64,000 nucleotides of DNA. It comes from Motacilla alba alba (Eukaryota > Chordata > Aves > Passeriformes > Motacillidae). The stretch lies in the NCBI RefSeq assembly GCF_015832195.1, contig NC_052018.1:113865966-113929965 (forward strand). Direction: 5' to 3'. Below, piece by piece: positions 1 through 12,673 of this stretch. The notes under the pieces were generated by a model that did not search any database, was not told where the DNA came from, and saw only the letters and a list, made by a program, of their open reading frames with translations. Positions within the stretch are counted from its first letter, which is position 1. Each line of letters begins with the position of its first letter. The position numbers and the translations under genes are program-made.

Positions 1-2112
1 TAACGAAGGACACCAGCTACAGATCACGTGGACAAAATACCTTCAGTGAAAGCTTATGCCTTGAAATTGTTGGATTCATAGTGCACCCAAAAGTTTGATT
101 GGTGTTAGCAGAGCAGCGGCTTGTGTGAAATATCCCAACCCCTGTGTACTTTGGAAAGAAAGAGTTGTCATGCTTCTTGTAGATAACACTGAAAACAGGA
201 GAACGCCTGCTTTAGCTCCTCCTTTCATTTCTTGCTCTCAAGGTGAGAGAAGCATGTTGCTGTTCTTCGTGCAACACAGATTATTTCCTCCGATACGTAA
301 AGCATCTGTGACAGGCTTGAAGCTCCCTCTGGTTCTTTCTCTTTACAGCCACTCCTGTAAGATCAAGCCTCTCACCTGCCCTCAAATAAAACCTTGCAGT
401 ATCCTAGACAGGGATGGAGATATGTTTATGGTCTGGATATTAGAGAGTAAAGTCTATAAACTATTGGTTTAGCAGGGTTAAAATCCAACATATTGCTTTT
501 TTTATGTGGCTCACCTGTGATAAAGATGTGATGAGTAAAGTTAAGTTCTCATCTGAGCACTCTCCCTGTGGCTGAAGAAGGCTAAGCATGATAAGTGCAA
601 GAACAGAGCCAGGTAAGGGGAAATATATCTGGGAATTAGTGTAATCTTAGCTACTGCTGCTAGTGAGACAACAATGAAATTACTTCTCACTGATGAGATT
701 GATAAGGGTTGTTGATGCAGGGTTTTAAACTTCTGTTGTAGGTTTAAATATCTACTTTTTATCCAGTGTTTATGTAAAACTTCAGCATTATCTTTTTTTT
801 TAATTAACTCTAGCCTTTTTTGTCCTTTTATTTTCTTCTCTTCTGAGTGCCTATTTCTATTTTGCTACCAGTTGTGAATTTAAAAGATATGTTTGCCTTT
901 TGGATTTCTCTATCCCAAGCTTAATCCTTCCCAGAGACTCAAATGAGATCAAGGTCAGGTTTTGTCATTAAAGATGGAGAGGGCACATTTCTTTCCTAGT
1001 GTGCCTCAGCCACAGATATCTTATGTGGTTTGGTGAGTGTGAAAGGCTGGAGGGATTTAGTAGCTCTGGTATAAAGGAGGAACTGTTATTTCATCATTTT
1101 TCCCTTAAATTTGAAAGAGCTAACACATTTAGAATAGAGGGTAATTGATGTGCGCTGCAAAGGCAAACCAGTCAACAAAGAACCTTAATATTTACTCTTG
1201 GCACTAATGCACTGCCTGTCAAAGAAAATTCTGAATCCCTGCTGAAATATATTTAAATTTTAATTGTGTATATAGAATGTGATTACATCCATAAAGACTG
1301 TATCACCTATGTGTGCACAAATATTTTGTAGTGTTATTTTTCCTTGTATCTGGGGCTGAGACTAAAAACATTTTCAAATTCAATGACTTTGATAACAAAA
1401 GTGACAGAATTTTTTACTTTTTAACACCAATACGGAATTTTGTCAAGCCCTTCCCTTGAGGGGGAGATTCTGATTTTGGAGGGGTTATCGTGCTGTGTGC
1501 AGTGCTCCTGCTTTAGACCACTGGGTTAGGCTGGTATATAAATAGGGATCTCAATGGGTATATATTCTACCTCCTCCTTGTTTTGTGAAGAAATTAATTT
1601 TCAGAGGTGTTATTGCTCCGCTTTCTCACACAGACTCAAATCTGTACAGTCCACATGCTGCTGAGTCAGAAAATGTGTTTAGGTGCTGTTTGCTAAGCAA
1701 GTTTTGCCCGTATTTACTTCTGTCTGTGCCCTTGAAGAATACCATGTGCCTGTTCTTCATGGAAATGAGAAGTTGCCTTGATTGGAGCGCTCTGTATGTG
1801 GAGATGCTGCAGTTCAGAACGCTCCAGGTGTGCCAGGCCCTGTCTGAGCCTGTGTAGGGGACACAGCTGGTGGCCAGAGCTGGGGTCTGGGTGCTCCACG
1901 TGGTGTTCAGCACACAGTTAACAGCCCATGGCTACTGGGGCTCATGGGAAAGGCTCCTCTGGTGCAAAAATAGGAGGAACAGCCTTCTGACAAGAGCTGG
2001 CACCTTCCTGACAGCCACATCCTTTCACACTGTGCTATAATGCAGCTCAGCGTGCTTTGAAGGCCCAGTTTGGTGGTGGTCCTGCCTTATCTCTCAGTAG
2101 ATACTGATCCTT
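1..2112. other. Unique non-coding DNA, no gene seen
   Basis: Mostly AT-rich single-copy sequence, becoming more GC-rich after about 1840. An open frame at 95-472 begins at TTG, matches nothing I recognise, and is probably fortuitous. A TATA-like string (TATAAATA, 1537-1544) stands alone with no initiator, CpG enrichment or downstream coding frame. No tandem or interspersed repeat was recognised. Confidence 0.6.
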
Positions 2113-2156
2113 ATCACAGAGTCATAACAAACTGTTTGGTTGAGCTGGAAGGGGGT
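2113..2156 (-). mobile_element. Possible CR1 LINE 3'-end remnant (antisense)
   Basis: The stretch reading atcacagagtcataacaaac followed by ttggttgagctggaaggggg resembles the reverse complement of the CR1 terminus, which typically reads as repeated cacagaatcatagaat-like units followed by ggttggaaggga. Only about 44 bases align and there are several mismatches, so this is either a very old fragment or coincidence. Nothing further into the element is recognisable downstream. Confidence 0.35.
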
Positions 2157-3543
2157 GAGAGAAGCCTTTGGCTTTGCTTAGGGCAAGTCTGATGGGAGCA
2201 TGGAGGCATTCTGTGCTCTGAGCAGCTGGCCTTTTTTGTGTCAAATGCGAAGCAGTTTGTGAAAATCAGTGCAGTGTTAGGCCTGCCCCATGTACCCCAC
2301 CGGGAAAGGAAAGAGCTCGTTTCACTGAGGCGCTCAAAATGTCAGGCTTACACTTCTTGTACTCGAGGGCATTCTGTTTAGTGCTTTTGTGAGTGCATCT
2401 GAATGATAGGAAATGGTGTTCTGGTGTAATTTCTCAGGCAAATGCAAGGTTGTCTTAGTAACTTGTGACCCCTGACTCGGAGTTTGAGGAGAGAAAAGGC
2501 GAAGTTATTCAGCAATCGGAGGAAAGGGGGCAAAGTGTTATCTCAGAGCTGGGATATTTGGCTTCCAGTGGCCACAGAAACTTGACACACATCAAACGTC
2601 AGACCAGCTGATAGCAGACAGGAAGGATTAGAGTTGACACAGCAGAGCTGACCCCTGCCAGCAGCGAGGCCGTGTTTAAACGCCTCTGGAATCAGCCCGG
2701 GCGCGCGGGCTGGAGGTGAAGGTATAGGAAACACGGGGCGCTGGGACATTCTCCTGCCTAATTGGGCTGACAGCTCAGTCTGCATGGAGGACAGTGTTTA
2801 TTTACTCATTGTTGTGTGATGAGCAAATAGAAAGATATGCCTGCTTTAGCCCATGCTGATATTGGTGCTAACGCTGTCTGGCTCCAGCTGCCGTAAGCCA
2901 GGACAATACAACACAAAAACTTCCTATTCACCATCACTTCTAAGTCTGTCCTGGCACAGATATGCAATGACCTCAGACCACAGTTGGGTCTAATAAGGAA
3001 TTTATCTTCATGGAAATGTGACCTCTTGCTACCCGAGGGCTACAAAAATACGATTAACAATGGGTAAATGAAGATAAAGGTTTATCCTGGCCAACTGTTG
3101 CATTTTCAAAACAGTTCAACCCTGCCATGAAAAAACTACTGTTTGACATAGGACGCTGTCTGAAACTCTTAAAAAAGTTATCCAGGTCACTGTGGAAAGA
3201 ACATGCTCTTGTTATTGTTTTTATAAGTGAAAACTACTCGATTGATTCTTTTTTTCTTTTGAATGAAGCAGACATTCAATAGCAGTTTTCAATTCCCAGA
3301 ATCCACTTTGGGTACAGGAAAAGAGATTTCAGGAAATTCAGTTTTTCACCAAGGAATTAGGCTTTTTCCTCTCTTAACCTCCACCCTCCAGAGTAGGAGT
3401 TCACACTCTGTATGCGCTTTTAATCTTGACTTCAATATATTTTACCGTGGCCAGCTTTTAGTTACAGTTTAATAACTTCAGCTTTATTTCGCCCCAGGCC
3501 ATATTATAATGAATAAAAAGCTTTTTCTATGATTTAGCTGAAT
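2157..3543. other. Unique non-coding DNA with a small CpG knot
   Basis: No gene or known repeat. At 2695-2712 lies a short CpG-dense dyad (agcccg, six central bases, cgggct). It is too small to be a CpG island. The rest is ordinary AT-rich sequence, with T-rich runs near 3248-3262. Confidence 0.55.
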
Positions 3544-3574
3544 TTATGCAGCTGCCCTTGGAACAGCTGCATAA
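3544..3574. promoter_or_regulatory. Dyad carrying two CAGCTG E-boxes
   Basis: Perfect 11-base inverted repeat: TTATGCAGCTG at 3544-3554 and CAGCTGCATAA at 3564-3574, separated by nine bases. Each arm ends in a CAGCTG E-box, the site class bound by bHLH dimers such as MyoD, ASCL1 and TFAP4. Symmetry of this size has a fair chance of arising at random somewhere in 64 kb (my estimate is a few tenths of an occurrence), so a regulatory role is inference. Confidence 0.3.
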
Positions 3575-6500
3575 CTTTTCCTACTGACTAGGAAGGGTAG
3601 CAGTTTACTCAGCACAGACTGATCAGCTGAATTCTACTTCCAAACTCAGTTTGGCCAAAAAAAAAAATCACATGAAAAAGAATGCAGATCCATGACCACG
3701 CTTCCTGATACCTTGTGAAGTATTGATCTTTCTCAAATTGCAATTATCCTCACCCCCAAAAGCAATTTGGACTGAATAAGGACTGCATTTTTATCTGGTT
3801 CTGTGTGGTACCTTGTGCAATGGAATCTTTAATCTGATGAGGGTCAGATACACCCAAAACAGCTGCTTCCCAGTTTCCAGTCTTGTGAAGGAAATGGTGA
3901 GTGGACATGTGCAGAAGCTTGCATCAGCCATTGGTTATCTAGCATTTGACCGCTCCTGGGTTGGTTCTTCCTGTGGGCACAGCTTACAAGCAAGTCTGAT
4001 CCTTCAGTGGTTGCATCAAAATCTACAGAGGGATGGCAAAGTAAATCTCTGAGCCTGTGCAGCAGTTCTGACAGCAATGCTGTGCCCAGCTCAGAACAGG
4101 CATCAGGCCTTTCACCTTGTTCATTCTATGTCTTAAAACCTGGCACCTGGAAAGGATCCAGACCCAGGAGGCGGTGTGGATCCCAGCTGAGGAGGTTGGG
4201 TGGATAATGCACACTGACCGTGTGGGAACTTGGCTACAAATTGAAGGGTGGCAGACAGGATGGAAGAGGCAAGGGGTCAGTGGTATGCAGCTTAGGGAGC
4301 ACGTGGTTTGAATGCAACTGTGAAACCTAAGACACCTCATCAATTTGTGAGGCTTCTTTAATAAGGGCCCAGCTTCATCTTTACGCAGGGAATCCCCTCC
4401 AGAATTCCAGACACATGAAAGACATTAACTCATAATGCCTAGCAGTCTCCTGAGTACCTGTTAATAATTATGGCTGGCCTTTTTGGCCTTAGAAGCTTTC
4501 TGTTACCTGGTGTTGAACCTTTTAGGGTAAACTGGAAACCAGCACAGGATGCTGAATGTGAAAAGGTGTATTTGTTAATGCTTCTGTGCACTGACAAATC
4601 TGAACCAAGTGTATGGTTCTTACTCGCTCAGGATTAGCAAATGTTGAATTGAAATGAAGAACAACTATTTACATGTGCTTAAAACAGCAGGTTTAAAAGA
4701 AATCTTGTAAAGGAAAGCAAAAAAAAGAGCAGCAATAAACTCTAGTCTGAGATCATACTATTAAACAGAAATATTATTAAAAGAACGGTTTTTAGAAGAA
4801 TGAGAATGATCAGTTTGCCCAGCTGTTCTAGTAGCAAGGAAAATGTAAATTAAAAAATAAGAGAATTCTGCATAAATATTATTCATCTCAGTATAAAAAA
4901 GGGTAAGCAAAGAAAGCAAGGCACATTAGATCCTGGTGTAGACTGTATGTTCTAAACTTAAAAAGGGTATAAGATGTGTAATAAAGATAAAGTACCCCCT
5001 CCCCCCCCGTCAAGAGTGAGAGCACATTGAGTCATGCAATGAACCTTTTATTCATTACAGCTCTGAAAAATTTGGGGTCAGTTCTCCATTCCTTTATAAA
5101 GGAGACTTAAATGTAGTGTTTCTGTAATATATGTTCAGTTAAAAGCCCTCCTCCCAGCTTTTCACTGCCAGAATGAGGTAAAGAATCTGGAGATTTTAGA
5201 ACTAATAAGCCAGGCAGTAAAATGGTGCACATTTGTGTGGAGCCTGATGAGGGATGGGAATGCACCCAGGGAAGGCTTGGCTGCTTCGGCCGACGGGTGG
5301 ACGCACCAGGACTCCATTCAATGAATCAACCTTGGCAAATTCCGTCCACGAAAACTCAGAGAGGGAAAAAAGGCAAGAAAAGCCTTGACTGGGGCTGTTA
5401 CAAACTGCACAGGATGAAAGCTGCACAAGCCATCCACCTGCAAACCAGCCGCTCAGCCCTAGGAAACCGGGACAGAAGAGCTGAGGCAATCCCAGGGAAG
5501 GGTGTTGGAGCACCTGGATGTCCTTGACTCTGACCGATGTGGGGGAAAAGAAAACTGAAAAATACACTTTCTCTGGGCAGGAAAGAGCATGTAATTACAG
5601 AACAATGCCACCCTGCCCTGAACAGAAATGCTCAGTAGGACAACTGCTAGCAAATATTCCAGCTCTGACTTCTGTGGGAGCCTCAGGTCAGAGAGGGGCG
5701 GCAGGCGTTCCACACCCCATCCTGAGCGGCAGTGCAGGCCCTTCCACAGCACTGGGGTGTGCTGTGGGATCAGATGCATTGGAAAATCATTCCTTCAGAT
5801 GCAAAGGTACCAGCCCCTTCAGAACTCCCATATGCTTCATTAGTGGAAAGACTTTGATAATAATGAACCTCGTTCAAGCGTTCTCAACGCTGTCTTTAAA
5901 CATATACTAGGTAGGAAAAATTTAAAGTAATAAGGTAGGGAATAAAAGAAAATTTTTGCATTCTTAATGTGATTGAAAGTATAGTCTTTCCTTACAGATT
6001 TAATTCTTCCTGTGAATGTCCACACTGTGTTTGCAATATTTAAGAAAAAAACCTGGATAGAATCACACTGGAGTGAGTGTTTGTGAAGTTAATAGAAAAT
6101 TCTGGGCCTTCAACTCTGATAAATGTAACTCTAGAGTCCTATGAAAAATTTCATTTTCAAGGAAGCCTTGCCTCTTTATGGGAACTTTGTCCAGCTGAAA
6201 AATTTTTACTGGCTCTATTCCTCATTCCCAGTTATGGACCAGATTTGGAAATACCTGTGAAAAGCTATATATTGGTTTCAAGGAAATGCATGGATGAAAG
6301 CATTGTAATTGAGGACATCCAGATCTGTTCTTGCAGAAACACTTTGCATTTACGTGGTCTGTTACTTACACGTTCTGAAGAGCATTACAAGCATAGAAAA
6401 CTCCAAAAGGGTGAAAGTTAGCCAAGAAAACCAGCTGTGCATCACTTTGAGTCCTATCCCAAACACTTGGAATACATCTGCATGGCTCATCAATACGTCT

Positions 6501-6754
6501 GTATTGCTCTACTTGCAATGTGACTGGCTTGGTCCTAAAACTACTGAGACAGAGCAGTGGAGGTATATAAAACCAGGGCAGTCACAGAAAAAGGAAATTT
6601 CACTGTCTTTGTGCACAAAATTGTTGGTGTTCAGAATCAGCGAGATGGGTTACAGATGTACGTCAGAGAAACAAGGCAATTCACTTCAACTTTTACACAG
6701 CATTCTCTTAAAAATTCTTTGCAAGGCTTTAAAAAATGGGGAGGGGCGAGAAGG
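3575..6754. other. Unique non-coding DNA
   Basis: No coding region recognised. A C-rich tract lies at 4995-5008 (five C, one T, eight C). The stretch 5220-5800 is more GC-rich and is open in several frames on both strands at once, as expected of stop-poor GC-rich DNA rather than a gene. A frame at 6077-6421 has no recognisable domain. Confidence 0.55.
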
Positions 6755-6790
6755 AAAAAAAATATATATATAGATGGTAGATATAGATAT
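6755..6790. repeat. A/AT-rich simple sequence
   Basis: A run of A followed by alternating TA and then tagatggtagatatagatat, a short degenerate AT microsatellite. No flanking target duplication or element was seen. Confidence 0.6.
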
Positions 6791-9700
6791 TTCTGAGAGT
6801 GACTGCAATCCTCAAGGCCACGCAAATAATTTGTACCTTTAGTCATTAGGGTGTTCTAGGGCTGATGAGAAGTTAGGCTGGGTAGGAAAAACACAGGGCA
6901 GGAAGTTGAGAGATTTGAGTTCAATTCCTACTTTAGGGCAAAATTCCCATGTGATAGTGGGCCTCTCGTGTGGACCCATGTTTACCTATACAAGGGAAAC
7001 ACAGACTGTTTCACCCAAACTGCTGCTGAAACATTGTTCTGAAATAAAAATGGTCTGAGCCACTCTGGAGTGCAGACCTACCTCTTCTGGCTGGAAAAGC
7101 TGCCGGCATTTTGCTTTTTCCTACAGAACAAGTAACACAGGACTTGTTCTAAATTAGGAATAACACCTCCTCCCTCTTCCGTCAGTTTTGATAGGTGGAT
7201 TGCAATCCCAATTTCTGAGTCTGGCTTAGTATAGTAAGTATTAGATTTTAACTTTACATTAAACTACACTGAGTACATTACTTTTACATTAAATCCCCGT
7301 GAGTATTGTGTAAAGAGACTGTACATTCTACAACATTCCAGTGCCCTTTCTGGGTATCCTAGGTCTGGGTCCATCCCATCCACCTTCAGGCACCTGGCTG
7401 TTGTGCCAAATTTAGGACCCTCATTACTTGGCTAGGCTGGTGGAGTGACCTCCTGTGAGTGCAGTATCCTGTGTTCTCTGCACCATGGACGCTCTCCAAC
7501 TGAAGGGCACTAGTTAGCAACGATCCAGGAGTACTCTTCCAGGATATCATTGGCTTAGTTTAAGTTACTTCCCCAATGACATCAATAATCTGAAAGAGAG
7601 AGGTGGAATAAATGTTTACATATGTGCAGCTATAGAAGGGAATCGGCAGAGGGACTCATTTCATATCCTACCTTTACATAATTTTTTTTTGTACGCCAGT
7701 CTGTTGTAATTGATTCAGTTTTTAACAGAGTTTGTTGGATTAAATCTGGCACAAAAGTTGCCAATTCTGAGTTTGCTAAGCCTTGAAATATGGATCCATT
7801 TGGGGCCTCCTCTTCAAACAGCAGTTGCTCAGCTTTACTGGAGCTGCTGGTTGAAGTCACCGTCAGATTTCCGTTCCGTGGAAAAGGCACTTGTTATAAA
7901 TCTCAAATAGTCAGTAATTGATCACAGCCTGGAATTGTAAAACTCTATCTCAGTGGCTGAAATAGCACATGTTTGTGGTGTGGTATGTGGTCTCAGTCCC
8001 TGTCGAGAGAAGGGGAGACCTTGGAGAATGTGAGAGTCTTAAGGAGCTTTCCACGAATAGAAGGGTCAAGGGACAGCACTGTCAAAGCATCCCCTCGCTA
8101 AAGCTGTGTGGGGAAGCAAACTGCTTTCGACCTCCAGCGTCCCAGCTGTCAGTCACGGGAGATGAACGCTCCTTTTGTTCAGATCCCTGAGAAAATCCCC
8201 TGGTTCTCCTCTTTTCTGCCCCCCACGCTGGCTCCCATGCCAGTGTCCTTGCTGAGGCCTTGCTGGCAGGAGTGATCAGCCACGACCCAGCTGTGCCAGC
8301 CTGACTGAACTTCCTCAAAGCACCATGCTGCAGTGACCAAAATCAGCACAGCTTCCCCTCTCCCCTCTGAACCTCCACCCTGACGAGAGATCCGAGGAGC
8401 TGCAGGCTTCTCACGGGTGCCTGCGGTATGGCAGCTGCAGTATGAGAGCTGTGGTAAAACTGAGAGTGCTTGGACGTGGGAGAAACTGAATATTGACACA
8501 AGAACTTAAATTTAGTTCTGTGGCTCTGAAAGAACCCAACCAAACAATCAAGCGAAAAACAAACAACAGTTTGATCTCTGGTTTTGTTTTTAACAAGTTT
8601 TCAATGAGATCACGCTGTGGCTTTTAGTTTATTCTAAGCATAATTTATTTTTGATGTTGCGATCTCCATCAATTTGGTCAGTAGGACAGTTTGGGATCAC
8701 TGATACTTGAAACTTTCACAATTTTACATGGATAAAACCTTTTTGAGTAATTTACCACTGTGTTTTTAACAAGGGAAAAGTAAGACTTCTCAATCATGTG
8801 GAAGCAACAAGAAATCTTCAGAAGATGCCTGATAGAGGGACTTGACAAATTTCCATGTGCTGAGAGCGAGTGCAAAGGGATTCTCTGCTCTTGAACCACT
8901 GCAGATTTGTTAACATTTTCTTTCTATACGTTTATTATCAAAAACATTTTTACTTAATATATATTTTGTAATAACAATTTTAAAGGATTAGTCAATCCTA
9001 ATATTAAAACTTTACTGCCTTTGTAATGGATTAGCCTTTGTACCCAGCTAGATTCTAAAAGGTGTTGCAGAAGGAAAGCAGTAGCAGGATGCCACAAGTC
9101 CTTTTAAATCAAGTACCCCACTCCTTGCTCGAGGCAAGTCTCTGTTCTTTGGGGAGAGGCCTTCAGGTGGAGCATTCCAGATATGCATGGCAGAGTTTAT
9201 GTAGTGTGTTTAAGGCTTTAAAAGAAAAAAAAACAACTGTGTTTTAAATCCCAATGGTGTTTAATACCTTTGAGAATGAAAGATTGACTGGGGTGGGAAA
9301 AAAGGATATTCTGGCATATGGATTAGCAATCAGCTATAAACTGAAGTTTCAGTTAAACAACCCAATCCCCTTTTTCCTTGTACTTTTCTTTGCAGTTCTG
9401 TGGCATATTTTCAGGGGAATAGGCATTTAAACCCTGGCTGGAGTGGGCTACAGTGCAAGTCTGAAGGAGGTTAGAAGGTACAAATTCATCTTCACTAGTA
9501 GGGCTGCTTAGCACAGCTCAAACAGGGTGCATGACTACAGGAATTATCTCCTAAAATGTGTTTATTTAGTGAGGCTATATTTAAAGCTATACTGTCTTAA
9601 AGGGCTTCTAGTAAACTGTCCTCCTCCTCCTCACTGATGGTGACCCTTCATCAGCCCAGCAAATGGTCAGACTTTCAAACCTGAAAAAACTCGACTTTGA

Positions 9701-11799
9701 AGAAGTCACCATTGCTCTCCTCTGTTGGATTTTTTTTCCAGCTGCTGAGGAATAAAGAATTCATTTCTCAGCTGAAGGGCTGACAAACAAGCAAGGCCTT
9801 GCAGCTGGTGGAGGCCCTGGTGCCCAGCCTGGTGCAGCAGTCTGCCAGGCAGATGAGGAGGAGGGTGGTCTGCGTGGCTAGCTGAAGGCGAGCAGAGTGA
9901 CATCTGTGACTGGCTCCAGCCTTAAGCCTGTTAGGTGGGAGGAGGTGTTGTTGTCATTGTTGATGCCAATTAGGACAAACCTCTTTCTTGGCAGTAAGCA
10001 GTGCAGGGTGCCTACAGAGAAATCCAGCTGCTGGAAAGCCACGCAGTATCTGGTGGAGAACCTGCATTCCAGATGTGCAGCTCTGTGCCCCTCCATCTGC
10101 TGAGCACTCCGTACGCTGCTGCTGGCTCAGGAAAGGACACTGAAGAGTTGTGGCTTTCTCACTGATAATTTCACATCCCAGCCTTTTAAATCTACAGGCA
10201 AAACCTAAAGCAGTCCTGAATTCCTCTGGATTCAGTCCATTAACAAAATTCCTCTCACAAGGAAAGGAGGGTCAGGCTTTCTCTAGGCAGTGGTAAATCG
10301 GGAATAAATCAATGAGGTTACACCATCCAGGAGCAGGGGGGTACATTTAGCCAGGCCTTGTTTTGAGGACCAACACGGTTCTGATGTCACAAGGTTCTGC
10401 TTGCAAAATTTGATGTCCTTTAGGCAGAAAGTTGCTTTTTTTTCCCTGTTCAGTTTTCCCTAGTTCAGTTAAAGGGAAGACAAATGAAAGGAAGAACAAG
10501 TTGCCAATATCGCAACTGAAGACAAATAAAAGCAGATTATGGAGACTAAAATCACAGCTTTTTACTCTGGGGTGCCCAGGTCTCCTTTGCTGCGTCTGGG
10601 TCTCTAAATACAAGAGAGGCAGGGAGCAGTCCCTGTGCCCAGAGCCAAGTGGCACAGACTGGTGCATGCTAAGCTCCCGTTGGGAGAAGAGTCGTGCTCC
10701 TTTTCGTGGCAATTTGCACTGGCTTTCATCTGGGCCCTGTGGCTTCCTGGGGGATCCTAGAGAAGGAGTAGCTGAGTGTTTTCCCTGGTACAAGTCCCTG
10801 AAGCCCAGTGGTGCTGCATTCCAGCTCTCACGGGAGTTGCTGTCACGGCATGGAGCTGGTGATAGGCGCACAGGGCTGTGGCACAGGGGCCGTGGCAGTG
10901 CCTGAGGCTGTAAAGCCTGCTGGGCTGGCCAAACCACAACATGTATTTGCTGCTTTGGGAGCAGTCCCCAAAGTGTGATACTGCTAGCCTGGGCATGGTA
11001 CTGCAGGGAGCTGCTTGAGGAGCCTGGGTATGATCAGGGAGTAAAATGACAATTATGTGCTATGGATGCTCGTGGTTCCAGTGTTTGAACTCACCTCTAG
11101 TGCCTCCTTTGTTTGTCTGAGTAAAGACACACCCAGGGTGGTACAGAAGGAGGTTTCTGCTCTAGAGCTGCCTCCTTGACCTGGAATCTGCAGCAGGGCA
11201 GCGTGCTTTTCCCAGGGAGCCCTTTTCCTCACATGTGGATGTGGTTTCTCAGATGAGGACCTTTTTGTACCTTCCCAACATCTGAATGGAGCTCAGGTAT
11301 AACCGTGTTTACCATGTGTTCTCCACATTTTGTTATGAGGCATGAGAGCAGGATATAAAGGCTTATTCATGTGGGAGCTCACTTTAGCCTCATCTCTGTG
11401 CTGTCTTTTCATCTCTCTTGTTTCTCCATGGCTGTTCTGGCTGCCGTGCTGCCATTTTTGTGAGACACTGGTGGATCTCATTAAAGGAAATCCCATAATG
11501 GCTGCTGTTAATCTTGGATGCCAAACACCAAAGGGCTTTGTCCTTTGGCTTTTCCTTTGACATGTTGAAACTGGTCACTACATGACTACCTAGGAAAAGG
11601 ATGGTGTTTTTCAGGGAATAGGGATTGATTTAGCATGAGCTGTGTAGGAAACTATGGCTGTCATAAGCTTTAGTGAAATCTGAAGGAAAATTGCTATGAT
11701 TCATCCACAGTTGTTAATATGACAAAGCCCAGATCCATACAAAGGAACACCTGGCCTGCTAGTGAGCCTATCTCTGGAGAGCAGCATTTGCCCACATGT
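6791..11799. other. Unique non-coding DNA, about 5 kb
   Basis: No gene, RNA or interspersed repeat recognised. Weak internal similarity (about 19 of 30 positions) exists between 7251-7280 and 7281-7310, possibly a decayed duplication. GC-rich patches lie at about 8080-8450, 9740-10100 and 10560-10930. The last is open on both strands (196 codons on minus from a GTG, 157 on plus) with no domain, so probably not coding. A short (TCC)n lies near 9619-9632. Confidence 0.55.
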
Positions 11800-11817
11800 T
11801 TGTTGCTCTAGCAACAA
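11800..11817. promoter_or_regulatory. RFX-type X-box-like dyad
   Basis: TTGTTGCT, two bases, AGCAACAA. The inner 14 bases (11802-11815, gttgctctagcaac) form a symmetric pair of RGYAAC half-sites, the arrangement bound by RFX-family winged-helix dimers (X-box). Eight-base dyads occur by chance several times in a window this size, so the call rests on the motif match and not on symmetry. No promoter or exon is seen nearby, which weakens a link to a ciliary gene. Confidence 0.3.
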
Positions 11818-12369
11818 GCCTGAATGTGGATCACTATTTTTTGAAACATCACAAGAAAGAACAGATTCCACTATGGGAAATTTTCTGTCATAAAGAAAAT
11901 TATATTTGCTCTACAAACACTGAGTTCTCCCACTTTGTAAGGACTGACTGCCACTCTCTGAATCACTAAAAAACACAGAGGGCCATTTCTTGACTCTTGA
12001 GAATCTAAAGATGTGCCAAAGCATACATGGATTTCATATTTTCCAGTAGCTACAAATCAGACCCATTCTCTCAAGAAGATCCCAGTTTAGAACAGTCTCC
12101 TAGGTCACTTTACAAGCTCAAAGTGAACCAACTTTAGAAAGTAAAATAATTTCCTTATAGGGTGAATTTTCCCCCTGTGCTCAAAGCTTTTTCATCACCT
12201 TTCCTTTCTGGGTAGGTTTCAGATGATGGCTTGCACCCTCTTCTCTGCTCTTTTGCAAAAGGCCCCTGTAGATGAACAAGTGTGTGTTAATGTGGTGACA
12301 CATCAACTGCCTTTGATTTTAGTTGCTCTGGCTCCCACTCCTCCAACTTCAAAAAGCTTGTAGATGCAT
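11818..12369. other. Unique non-coding DNA
   Basis: AT-rich sequence with no open frame of interest, no repeat and no recognisable signal. Confidence 0.55.
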
Positions 12370-12448
12370 TTGTGTGTGTATGTATGTATCTATATATGTG
12401 TACATATAAATATGTACACACACATATATGTGTGTACATGTACATATA
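12370..12448. repeat. TG/TA alternating purine-pyrimidine block
   Basis: About 79 bases made almost entirely of tgtg, tatg, tata and acac steps, with internal inverted segments (for example tgtacata followed later by tatgtaca). Compound microsatellite. Such alternating tracts can adopt Z-DNA or cruciform structure. The overlapping open frames on both strands are products of the repeat. Confidence 0.8.
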
Positions 12449-12652
12449 AAGCAAGGCTGAGAGGAGCTGGGGCGCCATGTGAAACACCTGTGTTACAAGA
12501 TGTTTCATATTCTATTCCAATGTTCTCCTGTTTCTGCTGCCTGGGTTCCTACTTTGTAGACAGACCAGCTTTGTTAATTTTCCCTGTTTCTCTTCTGATT
12601 CCTGGTTTTACATTTCTTCCCCTGGTAATGCTCTGCCAGTACAATAAGGAGA

Positions 12653-12673
12653 TTTTTTTTTTTTTTTTTTTTT
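12653..12673. repeat. T21 homopolymer
   Basis: Uninterrupted run of 21 T. On the minus strand it could be the A tail of a retroposed sequence, but the flanking bases to the right (12674-12900) match nothing I recognise and no target duplication is evident. Confidence 0.85.

Noticed and set aside
1537..1544. TATAAATA string as a promoter
   Set aside because: AT-rich context makes such strings common; there is no CpG enrichment, initiator or downstream coding sequence.
7251..7310. 30-base tandem duplication
   Set aside because: Only about 19 of 30 positions agree in AT-rich sequence, not enough to claim duplication.
10347..10937. 196-codon minus-strand frame and 157-codon plus-strand frame over the same DNA
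   Set aside because: The minus frame opens at GTG. Both strands are open because the stretch is GC-rich and poor in stops. Neither translation resembles a known family.
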